Part shown: piece after piece, positions 56,571 to 64,000 of the stretch
Layout: the number at the start of each line of letters is the position of its first letter
Numbering within the stretch: the stretch's first letter is position 1
DNA from: Cytophagales bacterium
Lineage (GTDB): Bacteria > Bacteroidota > Bacteroidia > Cytophagales > Cyclobacteriaceae
DNA: 64,000 nucleotides
Reading direction: 5' to 3'
Assembly: GCA_020403045.1 (NCBI GenBank)
Contig: JADBYK010000012.1
Coordinates: 26,436 to 90,435 of the forward strand
Program-made: the position numbers and the translations under genes
Notes under the pieces: model-generated
Seen by the model: the letters and a program-made list of their open reading frames with translations, nothing else
Told to the model about the DNA's origin: nothing
The model's database searches: none

Positions 56571-58094
56571 ATGAAAGACCATAAAAACATTAAAACACTC
56601 GCTCAACTAAAATCAGCAGGGTACAAGTTCAAAACGATCAAAGACGAACTACGTGCCAATTTGATCGCAAAATTGAAAAATAAAGAAAATGTATTTGAAG
56701 GCATCTGGGGCTACGAGGAAACGGTCATCCCTGATTTGGAAAGGGCCATTTTAGCAGGGCACGATGTGAATTTATTAGGTCTTCGCGGGCAAGCCAAAAC
56801 ACGTTTGGCGCGGCTGATGGTAAATCTGTTGGACGAGTACGTGCCGGTTATTGAAGGTTCCGAGCTAAACGATGATCCGTTGCACCCGATCTCCCGATTC
56901 GGCAAAGACAAAATAGAGGAGTCGGGTGAACAAACAACAATCACTTGGCTTCACCGCGATGAGCGCTATACCGAAAAGTTGGCAACACCTGATGTTTCGA
57001 TCGCAGATTTGATCGGTGATGTAGACCCGATCAAAGCAGCCTCCTTGAAGCTACCCTACTCTGACGAGCGTGTGATACACTTTGGACTGATACCGCGCTC
57101 GCACCGTTGCATTTTTGTAATTAATGAACTACCCGATTTACAGGCACGTATTCAAGTTGCGCTCTTCAATATTCTACAAGAAGGGGACATTCAAATTCGC
57201 GGCTTCAAGCTTCGCTTGCCACTGGCCATTCAATTTGTGTTTACCGCCAACCCCGAAGATTATACAAACAGGGGCAGCATTGTTACGCCTTTGAAAGATC
57301 GAATAGATAGTCAAATCATTACACACTACCCGAAAACACTTGCAATAGGAAAGAAGATCACCCAACAAGAAGCTGACATCCGCGAAGAGCAAAGTAGGAT
57401 TGTTTCAGGCGTAGAGATCACTAAAGATTTGGTGGAACAAATTGCGATTGAGGCGCGCAAGAGCGAATTTGTTGATGCGAAAAGTGGCGTTTCTGCCCGG
57501 CTCACCATCTCAGCTTATGAGAGTTTAGTGGCAGCTGCCGAGCGTAGAGCAATTATCAACCAAGAAAAAAATACCAATATTCGGATCTCTGACTTTGTTG
57601 GAGTGGTGCCATCTATCACGGGCAAAGTTGAATTAGTATATGAAGGTCAGCAAGAGGGCCCCGGTATTGTTGCTCAAAACTTAGTGGGTAAGGCGATTCG
57701 GTCTCAATTTCTCAACTACTTCCCTGATCCGGATAAATTCCGAAAGCAGAAGGAAAAGAGTCCTTATAAGAAAATCACCAATTGGTTTGGTGACGGGAAT
57801 ACTGTTGATCTGCTTCACGACATGGGCAATGCCGAGTACGAAAAATCGCTAAAGGCGATACCCGGTTTAGCTGATTTGATCAATGAGTTTCATAAAGGCC
57901 AAGAAGCGCCACTGAAACTATTCTTAATGGAGTTCGCGTTACATGGGTTGGCTGAATTTAGTTTGATTAGTAAACATAATTTATCTAGCGGTCTTCAATT
58001 CAAAGATTTGTTGAGCAGTATGTTCACCATGCCCAATTTTGGTAAGGAAGAGACGGATGAAGACGATGGAGAGCTTGGTGGAAAGCAGAATTGA
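56571..58094 (+). CDS. AAA+ ATPase of the magnesium-chelatase/MoxR type
   Basis: A 507-residue ATPase. Seen are Walker A GLRGQAKT (residues 70-77), a Walker B-like strand CIFVINELPDL, and sensor-like VFTANPEDYTNRGSIVTPL. The layout matches the ChlI/MoxR group, which pairs with VWA proteins; the VWA gene is directly upstream. No chlorophyll or methanol-oxidation genes are near, so a general chaperone role is inferred. It is convergent with the Uma2 gene, 3 bases apart. Confidence 0.85.
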   Translation: MKDHKNIKTLAQLKSAGYKFKTIKDELRANLIAKLKNKENVFEGIWGYEETVIPDLERAILAGHDVNLLGLRGQAKTRLARLMVNLLDEYVPVIEGSELNDDPLHPISRFGKDKIEESGEQTTITWLHRDERYTEKLATPDVSIADLIGDVDPIKAASLKLPYSDERVIHFGLIPRSHRCIFVINELPDLQARIQVALFNILQEGDIQIRGFKLRLPLAIQFVFTANPEDYTNRGSIVTPLKDRIDSQIITHYPKTLAIGKKITQQEADIREEQSRIVSGVEITKDLVEQIAIEARKSEFVDAKSGVSARLTISAYESLVAAAERRAIINQEKNTNIRISDFVGVVPSITGKVELVYEGQQEGPGIVAQNLVGKAIRSQFLNYFPDPDKFRKQKEKSPYKKITNWFGDGNTVDLLHDMGNAEYEKSLKAIPGLADLINEFHKGQEAPLKLFLMEFALHGLAEFSLISKHNLSSGLQFKDLLSSMFTMPNFGKEETDEDDGELGGKQN

Positions 58095-58097
58095 ACT

Positions 58098-58679
58098 CTA
58101 GATGAGCCTTGTCAATGGAAGTTCAAATCCTGGAAGCACCCTGTCTCCGGACAATGTATTGTGAAAGCCTATTATTTCTGTGACCGGCTCATTGGGCTTA
58201 TAGATGTAGGATTTTTGCTCGATAGGGTCTATTAACCAAGCTAATGAACAACCATTGGAAATCCATTTTTCCATTTTGTCTATCAATTGGCTTAACTTAT
58301 CTGATTTTGAAAGCAGTTCGATGATAAAGTCCGGACAAATAGGGGCAAATTTTTCCTGCGATTCTAAGGTCAATGCTTCCCATCGATCCTTTTTAATCCA
58401 GGCTGCGTCTGGCGAGCGCATCGATCGATCGGGCAAAATAAAACCACCCGATGAGTCAAAACCCACGCCCAAGTTGGAATGGGCTTCTACCCAAGCTCCA
58501 AAAATGCTGTTTAAAATAAAATTTTTATTGCTTGAAAAGCTTCCTGCGGGAGACATAATGATAAGTTGGCCAAGTTCATCTCTTTCAATTCGCAATTCTT
58601 TATTGGCTGAACAAATTCTGAATAACTCATCGTCTGTTAAGCTGTCCTCTATTGGAATAACAAGGGTAAGAGCATCCAT
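58098..58679 (-). CDS. Uma2-family (DUF820) putative restriction-like nuclease
   Basis: A 193-residue protein of the PD-(D/E)XK-like Uma2 group. Seen are RSPDAAWIKKDRWEAL (active-site aspartate region), CPDFIIELLSKSDKLSQLID (glutamate and lysine-like positions), and KMEKWISNGCSLAWLIDPIE. The family is abundant in cyanobacteria and scattered elsewhere; no biological role is firmly known. It lies in a stretch of accessory-looking genes. Confidence 0.82.
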   Translation of the reverse strand: MDALTLVIPIEDSLTDDELFRICSANKELRIERDELGQLIIMSPAGSFSSNKNFILNSIFGAWVEAHSNLGVGFDSSGGFILPDRSMRSPDAAWIKKDRWEALTLESQEKFAPICPDFIIELLSKSDKLSQLIDKMEKWISNGCSLAWLIDPIEQKSYIYKPNEPVTEIIGFHNTLSGDRVLPGFELPLTRLI

Positions 58680-58736
58680 ACATCAAATTTAAAAAAATAT
58701 AACTTTCTTTCAGAATAATTAGTTATCTGGGTAGTT

Positions 58737-59402
58737 ATGAAGAATTGGGAAGCTGTAAAAACGGATGAGGATCAGCTCCTCCAATTAAAGAGATTGACGT
58801 GCCAGGGCGAAGGTTTGCAATTGGAATTTAAGCTAAAAGCAACCCATCCCGAGAAAATTGTTCGGGAAATGATTGCCTTAGCCAATACGCACGGAGGAAC
58901 GGTTCTTATTGGCGTAGATGATGACGGCAGCATTTCGGGTTTAAAGTATCCTGAAGAAGAATGGATGGGTGTAGCGGCTTTGGTGTCAAACTGCAAGCCC
59001 CCCATTCCTTACCATCTCTCGCTAATAGCGCTTCCCGACCATCGTTTCATCATTCGTCTTGATATTGCCGAAAGCGACAGGCGCCCTCATCTTTACACTA
59101 CCCGTGAAGGCTCTGCAGAAACATATGTTCGCGTGAGAGACATGAGCATCAAGGCTAGTGCAGAAATGGAAGAAATTATGCGAAGGCAAAAAAAGAAAAA
59201 AGATATCAAGTTCGTATATGGCGAACATGAGAAACTTTTGATGGAATATTTACGAGAACACGAATCCATTTCCCTAGAACAATTTCGTAGCTTAACAAAA
59301 CTGAATCGTTTTAAAGCTTCACGGAAATTGATTTTACTTACACTTGCAAATGTGATTACAATCACGGCATCAGAGAAAGGAGACCATTATTCAAGAAAAT
59401 AA
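58737..59402 (+). CDS. AlbA-type (Schlafen-like) DNA-binding domain protein
   Basis: A 221-residue protein. The N-terminal 120 residues match the AlbA_2/AAA_4 domain: LEFKLKATHPEKIVREMIAL, ANTHGGTVLIGVDDDGSISG and RPHLYTTREGSAETYVRV. The C-terminus is a likely winged helix (LEQFRSLTKLNRFKASRKLI). Such proteins are annotated as putative transcriptional regulators. It is divergent from Uma2 with a 57-base gap and convergent with the next gene. Confidence 0.82.
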   Translation: MKNWEAVKTDEDQLLQLKRLTCQGEGLQLEFKLKATHPEKIVREMIALANTHGGTVLIGVDDDGSISGLKYPEEEWMGVAALVSNCKPPIPYHLSLIALPDHRFIIRLDIAESDRRPHLYTTREGSAETYVRVRDMSIKASAEMEEIMRRQKKKKDIKFVYGEHEKLLMEYLREHESISLEQFRSLTKLNRFKASRKLILLTLANVITITASEKGDHYSRK

Positions 59403-59407
59403 AAATT

Positions 59408-60028
59408 CTAGACTAAATGGGACAGTGATGTGCGGCTTGTCCCAGAAGTATCTTCCTTTTTAGTCCTAAGTCGTTTGAACAACTCTTTTGTTTCAATAGA
59501 GTCGTTAAAATAGTAAATGCTGGAAAAGAAACCTTCACTTACTAGTAACAATTGACCGTTGCGCTTGTCCTTAAGCATAAGGTGGTGAAAAGAGTCGTCT
59601 GGTTTCAAGTTCTGGTATTTTTTGCAGACGCTTGTGTAAATCAATTGATTCAATTCTTTGATCGACATTATAATGGAGGAGAAATCACTTTTCACAAAAA
59701 ATAACCGACCCTTAAAAAAGTGTAATTGAATAATTGTCTCTATCGACTTCGATTTTTGTTTATAGATAATCGTTTCTAAATCCTTCCAAACGCCCTTAAC
59801 AACATACCTTGGCTTTCCTTTTTCCTGAATAACCTCTTCGCGCGAAACACCCAACCAACATCCAAAAGGCTTAATGAAAAGCTTTGATTCACCAGTAGAT
59901 TCAAGTTTGTCAGCTATTTTGAGAATCTCATCAATTTGTGGAGGGATTGAACTGAGTGTTGCATAATACGAGTATCTGGCACTTGTCTGCGTTAGTTTTT
60001 GGCTTAGCTTAGCAATTGACCTTATCAT
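59408..60028 (-). CDS. Hypothetical protein
   Basis: A 206-residue protein that I do not recognise. It starts MIRSIAKLSQKLTQTSARYS with a helical N-terminus, then alternates strands and helices (KLFIKPFGCWLGVSREEVIQ, IETIIQLHFFKGRLFFVKSD, NGQLLLVSEGFFSSIYYFND). There is no signal peptide, membrane helix or cysteine cluster. The composition does not stand out from its neighbours. Confidence 0.65.
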   Translation of the reverse strand: MIRSIAKLSQKLTQTSARYSYYATLSSIPPQIDEILKIADKLESTGESKLFIKPFGCWLGVSREEVIQEKGKPRYVVKGVWKDLETIIYKQKSKSIETIIQLHFFKGRLFFVKSDFSSIIMSIKELNQLIYTSVCKKYQNLKPDDSFHHLMLKDKRNGQLLLVSEGFFSSIYYFNDSIETKELFKRLRTKKEDTSGTSRTSLSHLV

Positions 60029-60330
60029 CAGGATAGATTAACAATTATATCAACTTAACCGGAAAGGTAGTGAAAAGACAAATTCTGGCAAGGCTATGAT
60101 TTTTGCTTAACAAAAAGAACATCCAAAAACTGTTGACATTATCCCTTTCGTTTCGTTATGTTTATGATATCAAAATGATGTATCGAAAAACGTTAAACCC
60201 TGTGGTGCAAGCATACAGGTATTTTTGAATTCCTTCGTATAACGTTTCTTCGTGATTTTTTGTTTTGAAGCCCCAGTTTCGAAAAATAGCATTGTATTAA
60301 ACCCTTAGAACAACGTTCCCCCACTTGCAC
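60029..60330. other. Intergenic region without a recognisable gene
   Basis: An AT-rich gap between the divergent hypothetical gene and the PhoH gene. It contains TTGACATTATCCC with TATGTTTA 21 bases after the TTG, a weak promoter-like pair pointing to PhoH. I see no gene, RNA or strong hairpin. Confidence 0.4.
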
Positions 60331-61701
60331 ATGAGTAAAATAAAGAAAGACAAGGACTTGCCTGTCGTTAAGGCAGGAAAAAAGATTTTCGTTCTCGACA
60401 CTTCTGTTATCATTTTCGAACACAATAGCATCCTCAACTTTGATGAACATGATATTGGTATTCCCATAACGGTTTTAGAAGAATTGGACAACTTCAAAAA
60501 GGGAAACGATACCAAGAATTTTGAAGCCAGGGAGTTTATCCGTCTCATTGATAAGTTGGCGAAGGACCAAATGCTGCACCAGTGGAATCCGATCAATGGA
60601 AAGGGAAAAGGAAACTTTAAAGTGGTGATGGATACAGGCGGCACGGGCTCGCTAGACGCCAACAAAGTATTTAATGAAGACAAGCCTGATCATAGAATAT
60701 TAAATGCAGCCCTTGTATTACAAAAAGAAGAAAAGGGGCGCAAGGTAATTCTAGTTTCAAAAGACATTAACCTCCGGCTAAAGGCAAAAGCGCTTGGGTT
60801 GACAGCGGAGGATTACACCACCGGTAAAATTCAGAATATCAGTTCGCTCCACACAGGGCGCACCACGCTGGACAATGCTACCTCTGAAGCGATTGATCTT
60901 ATTTATGAAAAAGGTTATTGCCCCCCGGACGAAGTGTTGGGGAAGCAAAAGCCGCTGAAAAACCATTACTATATTTTACGCAACGGAAAAAAATCAGTGC
61001 TGGCATTCTACAACTCTGCCAACGGGATGGTCGAGCAAGTGGAAAAGAGAACAGCGTATGGAGTGAAGCCGAGAAATGCTGAACAAGCATTCGCTATTCA
61101 CGCGGTTCTAAAACCAGAGATCAAGTTAGTTTCGATACAAGGTGTAGCGGGTACAGGGAAAACACTGATCGCGTTGGCTGCAGCACTCGAGCAAAAAAGA
61201 GAATACAAGCAAATCTACCTGGCCCGCCCGATCGTGCCACTTAGCAACAAGGACATTGGCTACTTACCCGGAGATATCAAATCGAAGTTGAATCCCTACA
61301 TGGAGCCGTTGTGGGATAATTTAAAGTTTATTCAAAATCAATACAGTGAAAGCGATAAAGAATACGCCAAGATTACCGAGATGGTGCAAAATGAAAAGCT
61401 GGTAATCACGCCATTGGCCTATATTCGAGGCAGAAGTCTTTCCAACATCATTTTCATTGTAGACGAGGCTCAAAACCTGACTCCGCACGAAGTAAAAACC
61501 ATCATCACTCGGGCGGGTGAAAACACAAAGATTATTTTCACAGGTGACATCCATCAAATTGATACGCCTTATCTTGATTCGCAGAGTAATGGGCTGTCTT
61601 ACATCATCGACCGACTCAAAGACCATGAGTTGTATGCCCACATTACCCTTGAGAAAGGTGAGCGTTCAGAACTGGCCAATTTGGCTAATGAGCTATTGTG
61701 A
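60331..61701 (+). CDS. PIN-domain PhoH-family ATPase/ribonuclease
   Basis: A fusion of an N-terminal PIN nuclease (KKIFVLDTSVIIFEHNSILN, then PITVLEELDNFKKG) and a C-terminal PhoH ATPase with Walker A GVAGTGKT (residues 271-278) and Walker B IIFIVDEAQNLT. This is the PhoH2-like architecture, reported to unwind and cut RNA in related proteins. It has 456 residues from ATG 60331; an in-frame TTG two codons earlier is less likely. It ends with a hairpin 7 bases downstream. Confidence 0.93.
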   Translation: MSKIKKDKDLPVVKAGKKIFVLDTSVIIFEHNSILNFDEHDIGIPITVLEELDNFKKGNDTKNFEAREFIRLIDKLAKDQMLHQWNPINGKGKGNFKVVMDTGGTGSLDANKVFNEDKPDHRILNAALVLQKEEKGRKVILVSKDINLRLKAKALGLTAEDYTTGKIQNISSLHTGRTTLDNATSEAIDLIYEKGYCPPDEVLGKQKPLKNHYYILRNGKKSVLAFYNSANGMVEQVEKRTAYGVKPRNAEQAFAIHAVLKPEIKLVSIQGVAGTGKTLIALAAALEQKREYKQIYLARPIVPLSNKDIGYLPGDIKSKLNPYMEPLWDNLKFIQNQYSESDKEYAKITEMVQNEKLVITPLAYIRGRSLSNIIFIVDEAQNLTPHEVKTIITRAGENTKIIFTGDIHQIDTPYLDSQSNGLSYIIDRLKDHELYAHITLEKGERSELANLANELL

Positions 61702-61707
61702 CAAGGA

Positions 61708-61737
61708 GCATAACTTGACTCACTAGTCAATTTATGC
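61708..61737. repeat. Hairpin after the PhoH gene
   Basis: GCATAACTTGACT (61708-61720) and AGTCAATTTATGC (61725-61737) pair at 12 of 13 positions around a 4-base loop. No T-run follows on the plus strand. It may aid transcript ending. Further on, ATGCCC (61861-61866) and GGGCAT (61879-61884) form a shorter stem; I see no gene between 61702 and 61973. Confidence 0.5.
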
Positions 61738-61973
61738 ATGCTCGCAATATTTCCGGATAAATGAACCAAATCGAAGCGCAGAACCCGCTTTCTGAAGTAA
61801 TTCAACACGTTGACTGATTCTGGGACCAAGTAAGATTATCAGCGTTTGAAGCATTAATAAATGCCCACGCTATTAATCGGGCATAGAACTAAGCCGCTGT
61901 TCAAACCGTCCATTTTTCAAACCCAGTCACACCCACTTTCTTTGCCGTATAAACGGAAAAAGCAAATCACTTT

Positions 61974-62186
61974 ATGTTCTTCAAACTCTTCTTTAAACAC
62001 CTGTCTGAGTCCAAAAAACTAAACTATGTGCGGGAGCACGGTGTGATGATTGGGACAAGAATGCGCGATGAACAAAAATTATTCTTGTGTATGATCAAGG
62101 ACTTCATTGTGGAAGTGGTTTATAAAGACGACAATATGGATGATGTTGCCGAGTGCCTCGGCACATTCAATAGCCCAAACGGCTAG
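61974..62186 (+). CDS. Small conserved-looking protein, possibly truncated by an in-frame TAG
   Basis: A 70-residue protein starting MFFKLFFKHLSESKKLNYVR and containing GTRMRDEQKLFLCMIKDFIV and EVVYKDDNMDDVAECLGTF. The reading frame ends at TAG 62184-62186, but the same frame continues for 12 sensible codons, NRYLEREFKTAF, to TAA at 62223-62225. A single base change from TTG or similar would explain this. The function is unknown. Confidence 0.6.
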   Translation: MFFKLFFKHLSESKKLNYVREHGVMIGTRMRDEQKLFLCMIKDFIVEVVYKDDNMDDVAECLGTFNSPNG

Positions 62187-62257
62187 AATCGTTACTTGGA
62201 AAGAGAGTTTAAAACTGCCTTTTAAAACCCGTACTCTTTTGCAAAGTAGAGTTAACG

Positions 62258-62722
62258 CTATTTTGCAAAACTCAACACATGCTGTCCAGCTATTGATTCT
62301 GCGCGGCCACCTCCAATAGTTGCCTTCGTCCAATTGAAACTTAGCTTAAGAGAGGTATCGGTTACTTCTACGGTCATCTCCGTTCCATCTTCACGCTTAA
62401 TCTTCTTGCCCTCTGTATCTACAAAAGACCAACTGCCCGATGCGGGCCATAGGCCTTTGCCATTGGTGGTAGTGTAACCAGAAGAACTGAAAGTGACAGA
62501 CAAGCCCGAATAGGTGGCCGTTTTATCTACACCATCTACTTGTGCGGTTTGCATATTCCATTTACCTGATGTCAGTTTTGCCTTCACTCCATCTTGTGCC
62601 GATGGAGGAGTAGGCGCAGGATCACCCCCTCCTACACAGGCCGCAAGTTGAACGAGCAAAATCAGGGTGGCTAAACTCGCCATCAAAGTAGGGAATGCAG
62701 TAGTGTATATTCGTTTTTTCAT
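62258..62722 (-). CDS. Hypothetical lipoprotein with a lipocalin-like body
   Basis: From ATG 62722 the protein starts MKKRIYTTAFPTLMASLATL and continues ILLVQLAACVGGG with a lipobox. The mature part, KAKLTSGKWNMQTAQVDGVD and onward, has short beta strands and a G-x-W start as in lipocalin-like proteins (154 residues in all). In-frame ATGs at 62749 and 62737 are alternatives. It follows the sorting-domain protein gene closely on the same strand and is probably co-transcribed. Confidence 0.7.
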   Translation of the reverse strand: MKKRIYTTAFPTLMASLATLILLVQLAACVGGGDPAPTPPSAQDGVKAKLTSGKWNMQTAQVDGVDKTATYSGLSVTFSSSGYTTTNGKGLWPASGSWSFVDTEGKKIKREDGTEMTVEVTDTSLKLSFNWTKATIGGGRAESIAGQHVLSFAK

Positions 62723-62754
62723 GGTGCTTGTATTCATGGATGTTATCATTGCTT

Positions 62755-64000
62755 CTATTTCTTTACAAACTTGATCTGATGAATTTGGTCTCCCTGCTGC
62801 ACTCGCAACACATACATTCCTTGGCGCAGATGCTGAACAGATGCGGTATACGTAGAAGTTTGCTTGTCAAGAACTATCCCGACTGAACGACCCGTCATGT
62901 CGAAAAGTTGATAGTTTTTCAGTTGACCAACAATGCCCCGCAATTCAAGTTCATCATCCACTGGGTTAGGCAAAACATAAATACCCGATTGTGTGGTGGG
63001 CACATCACCCGTAACGATGATGGGGTAATCAGTCGAGAACTCGCTCAAGCAATCATCTGCTTTTGCTTGTACTTTGTACACGCCCAGTGTGGTAACAGTA
63101 AGCGTTGAGTTAGTAGCATTAGCTATCGCGGTGCCATCTTTAAACCATTGGTTGCCTGCCGTGGCACTGGAAGTAAGGGTAATGGTTTCCGTATTTACGC
63201 CACTGGCTGTGATGATCGGCTTGGCTGGCTTGATGCAGAAATTTCTCTCTACACCAGGTGCTGGATTGAATGATGCATTGCCAGCCTGATTAGCTGTAAT
63301 AGCAGCACGACCCGCTTTGACCAACGTCACCTGACTACCGCTGATAGTAATTTTATCTGATGTGGTTGAATAGCTCACCGCTAAAGAAGAGGAGGCCGCG
63401 GCCGTCAGTGTGAACACAGCATCTCCCAAGGTTCGGTCTGGCAGTGTATTGAATGTAATGGTCTGATTTTGTTTAACACTAATTACGTTCAATGGCTGCG
63501 GTACATCGGGAGCCGCATTATAGTTTGTATTTCCGGCCTGGCTTGCTGTTAGGGTGGTTGTACCTGCACCCACTATCGTTACCGTGTTCCCACTGAGGGT
63601 GGCTACTGACGTATTGCTACTCGAATAGCTGACCGCTAAGCCGGAAGAGGCAGTAGCAGATAAAGTAAACGGTGCGTCACCAAAATTTTTGTTGGCAAGC
63701 GCTGCAAAGGTAATGGTCTGGCTCGCCTGATTCACCGTAAGGGTTTGCGGCACACTGGCAGCAGCTGCAAAATTTGTGTTGCCTGCTTGACTGGCCGTGA
63801 TCGTGGTAGTTCCTGCGCCTACAATCGTCACAGTGTCGCCGCTCACCGTGGCAACAGATGTATTGCTGCTTGCATAGCCAACGGTTAAACCCGAAGAGGC
63901 TGTGGCCGATAACGTAAACGATGCATCACCGAAAGTTTTATTCGCAAGTGCTGCGAACGTAATGGTCTGGCTCGCCTGATTCACCGTAAGGGTTTGCGGC
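62755..64000 (-). CDS. Secreted protein with Ig-like repeats and a T9SS sorting domain (3' part only)
   Basis: The frame enters from beyond the window and ends at 62755. It holds repeats of 83 residues (249 bases) that begin NQASQTITFAALANKTFGDA; two are nearly identical in DNA, a third has diverged. A domain CLSEFSTDYPIIVTG follows and then a type A sorting signal: YVLPNPVDDELELRG, YQLFDMTGRSVGI, LRQGMYVLRV and a basic end IKFVKK. Such proteins cross the outer membrane by the type IX secretion system and attach to the surface. The N-terminus and any catalytic domain are outside the window. Confidence 0.9.
   Translation of the reverse strand, partial: PQTLTVNQASQTITFAALANKTFGDASFTLSATASSGLTVGYASSNTSVATVSGDTVTIVGAGTTTITASQAGNTNFAAAASVPQTLTVNQASQTITFAALANKNFGDAPFTLSATASSGLAVSYSSSNTSVATLSGNTVTIVGAGTTTLTASQAGNTNYNAAPDVPQPLNVISVKQNQTITFNTLPDRTLGDAVFTLTAAASSSLAVSYSTTSDKITISGSQVTLVKAGRAAITANQAGNASFNPAPGVERNFCIKPAKPIITASGVNTETITLTSSATAGNQWFKDGTAIANATNSTLTVTTLGVYKVQAKADDCLSEFSTDYPIIVTGDVPTTQSGIYVLPNPVDDELELRGIVGQLKNYQLFDMTGRSVGIVLDKQTSTYTASVQHLRQGMYVLRVQQGDQIHQIKFVKK

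Noticed and set aside
58098..60028. A complete defence island
   Set aside because: Uma2 and AlbA-type genes alone, with no nuclease/helicase set or methyltransferase, are not enough to claim one.
61599..61829. Minus-strand open frame overlapping the end of the PhoH gene
   Set aside because: It is antisense to the conserved PhoH C-terminus and a hairpin and shows no protein-like conservation pattern.

Overview
The window is a chromosomal segment of a member of the Bacteroidota, most likely a Cytophagales-type bacterium. The reasons are promoters of the TTG-N19/20-TAnnTTTG type, a T9SS-type C-terminal sorting domain, a bacillithiol gene (bshA), BBP2-type porin and lipoprotein genes, and gene neighbourhoods typical of that phylum. 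I see no rRNA, tRNA, CRISPR array, prophage or complete insertion sequence.

Layout. 1-5.4 kb: the 5' part of lysS, proline dehydrogenase, the shikimate genes aroB and aroA, and a BtuF-like metal receptor. 5.4-16.3 kb: M42 peptidase, a Fic protein with a repeat-rich control region, an acyl-CoA carboxylase beta subunit divergent from a Ppx/GppA phosphatase, YceI, a BBP2 porin, a DUF4139 protein, a malate/lactate dehydrogenase-family enzyme, a small outer-membrane protein and a DivIC/FtsB-like protein. 16.4-19.2 kb: eno and carA, separated by a four-helix-bundle (23S rRNA IVS-type) gene bounded by 30-bp inverted repeats. 19.3-34.1 kb: a 29-gene ribosomal superoperon on the minus strand from rplC to rplQ, including secY, map, infA, rpmJ and rpoA. 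It has a promoter before rplC, lacks rpsJ at its head, and carries a terminator/promoter/palindrome module between rpsN and rpsH. 34.3-36.3 kb: FecCD-type permease and ATPase.

36.3-42.0 kb is a minus-strand cluster: serine hydrolase lipoprotein, DUF1611 (DgcN-like) protein, a toxin-antitoxin pair whose toxin is broken, an enolase-superfamily racemase/epimerase (DgcA-like), and an amidase lipoprotein. Together these suggest salvage of peptidoglycan-derived D-glutamate or dipeptides. A second, intact toxin-antitoxin pair, rlmN, two exported proteins and a VIT1 transporter follow to 46.5 kb. 46.5-55.1 kb holds two rhomboid proteases, mutL, a two-helix membrane protein, a large GH3-like/beta-lactamase-like fusion, bshA and a 41-residue lipoprotein. 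55.4-58.1 kb is a VWA/AAA+ chaperone-like pair. 58.1-62.2 kb has Uma2, AlbA-type, unknown, PIN-PhoH and small genes. The window ends in a lipoprotein and the 3' part of a repeat-rich secreted protein.

Most of the window is housekeeping. The less ordinary parts are the IVS-like element between carA and eno, the regulatory module inside the ribosomal operon, the Fic control region, and the D-glutamate/cell-wall cluster invaded by a decaying toxin-antitoxin locus.
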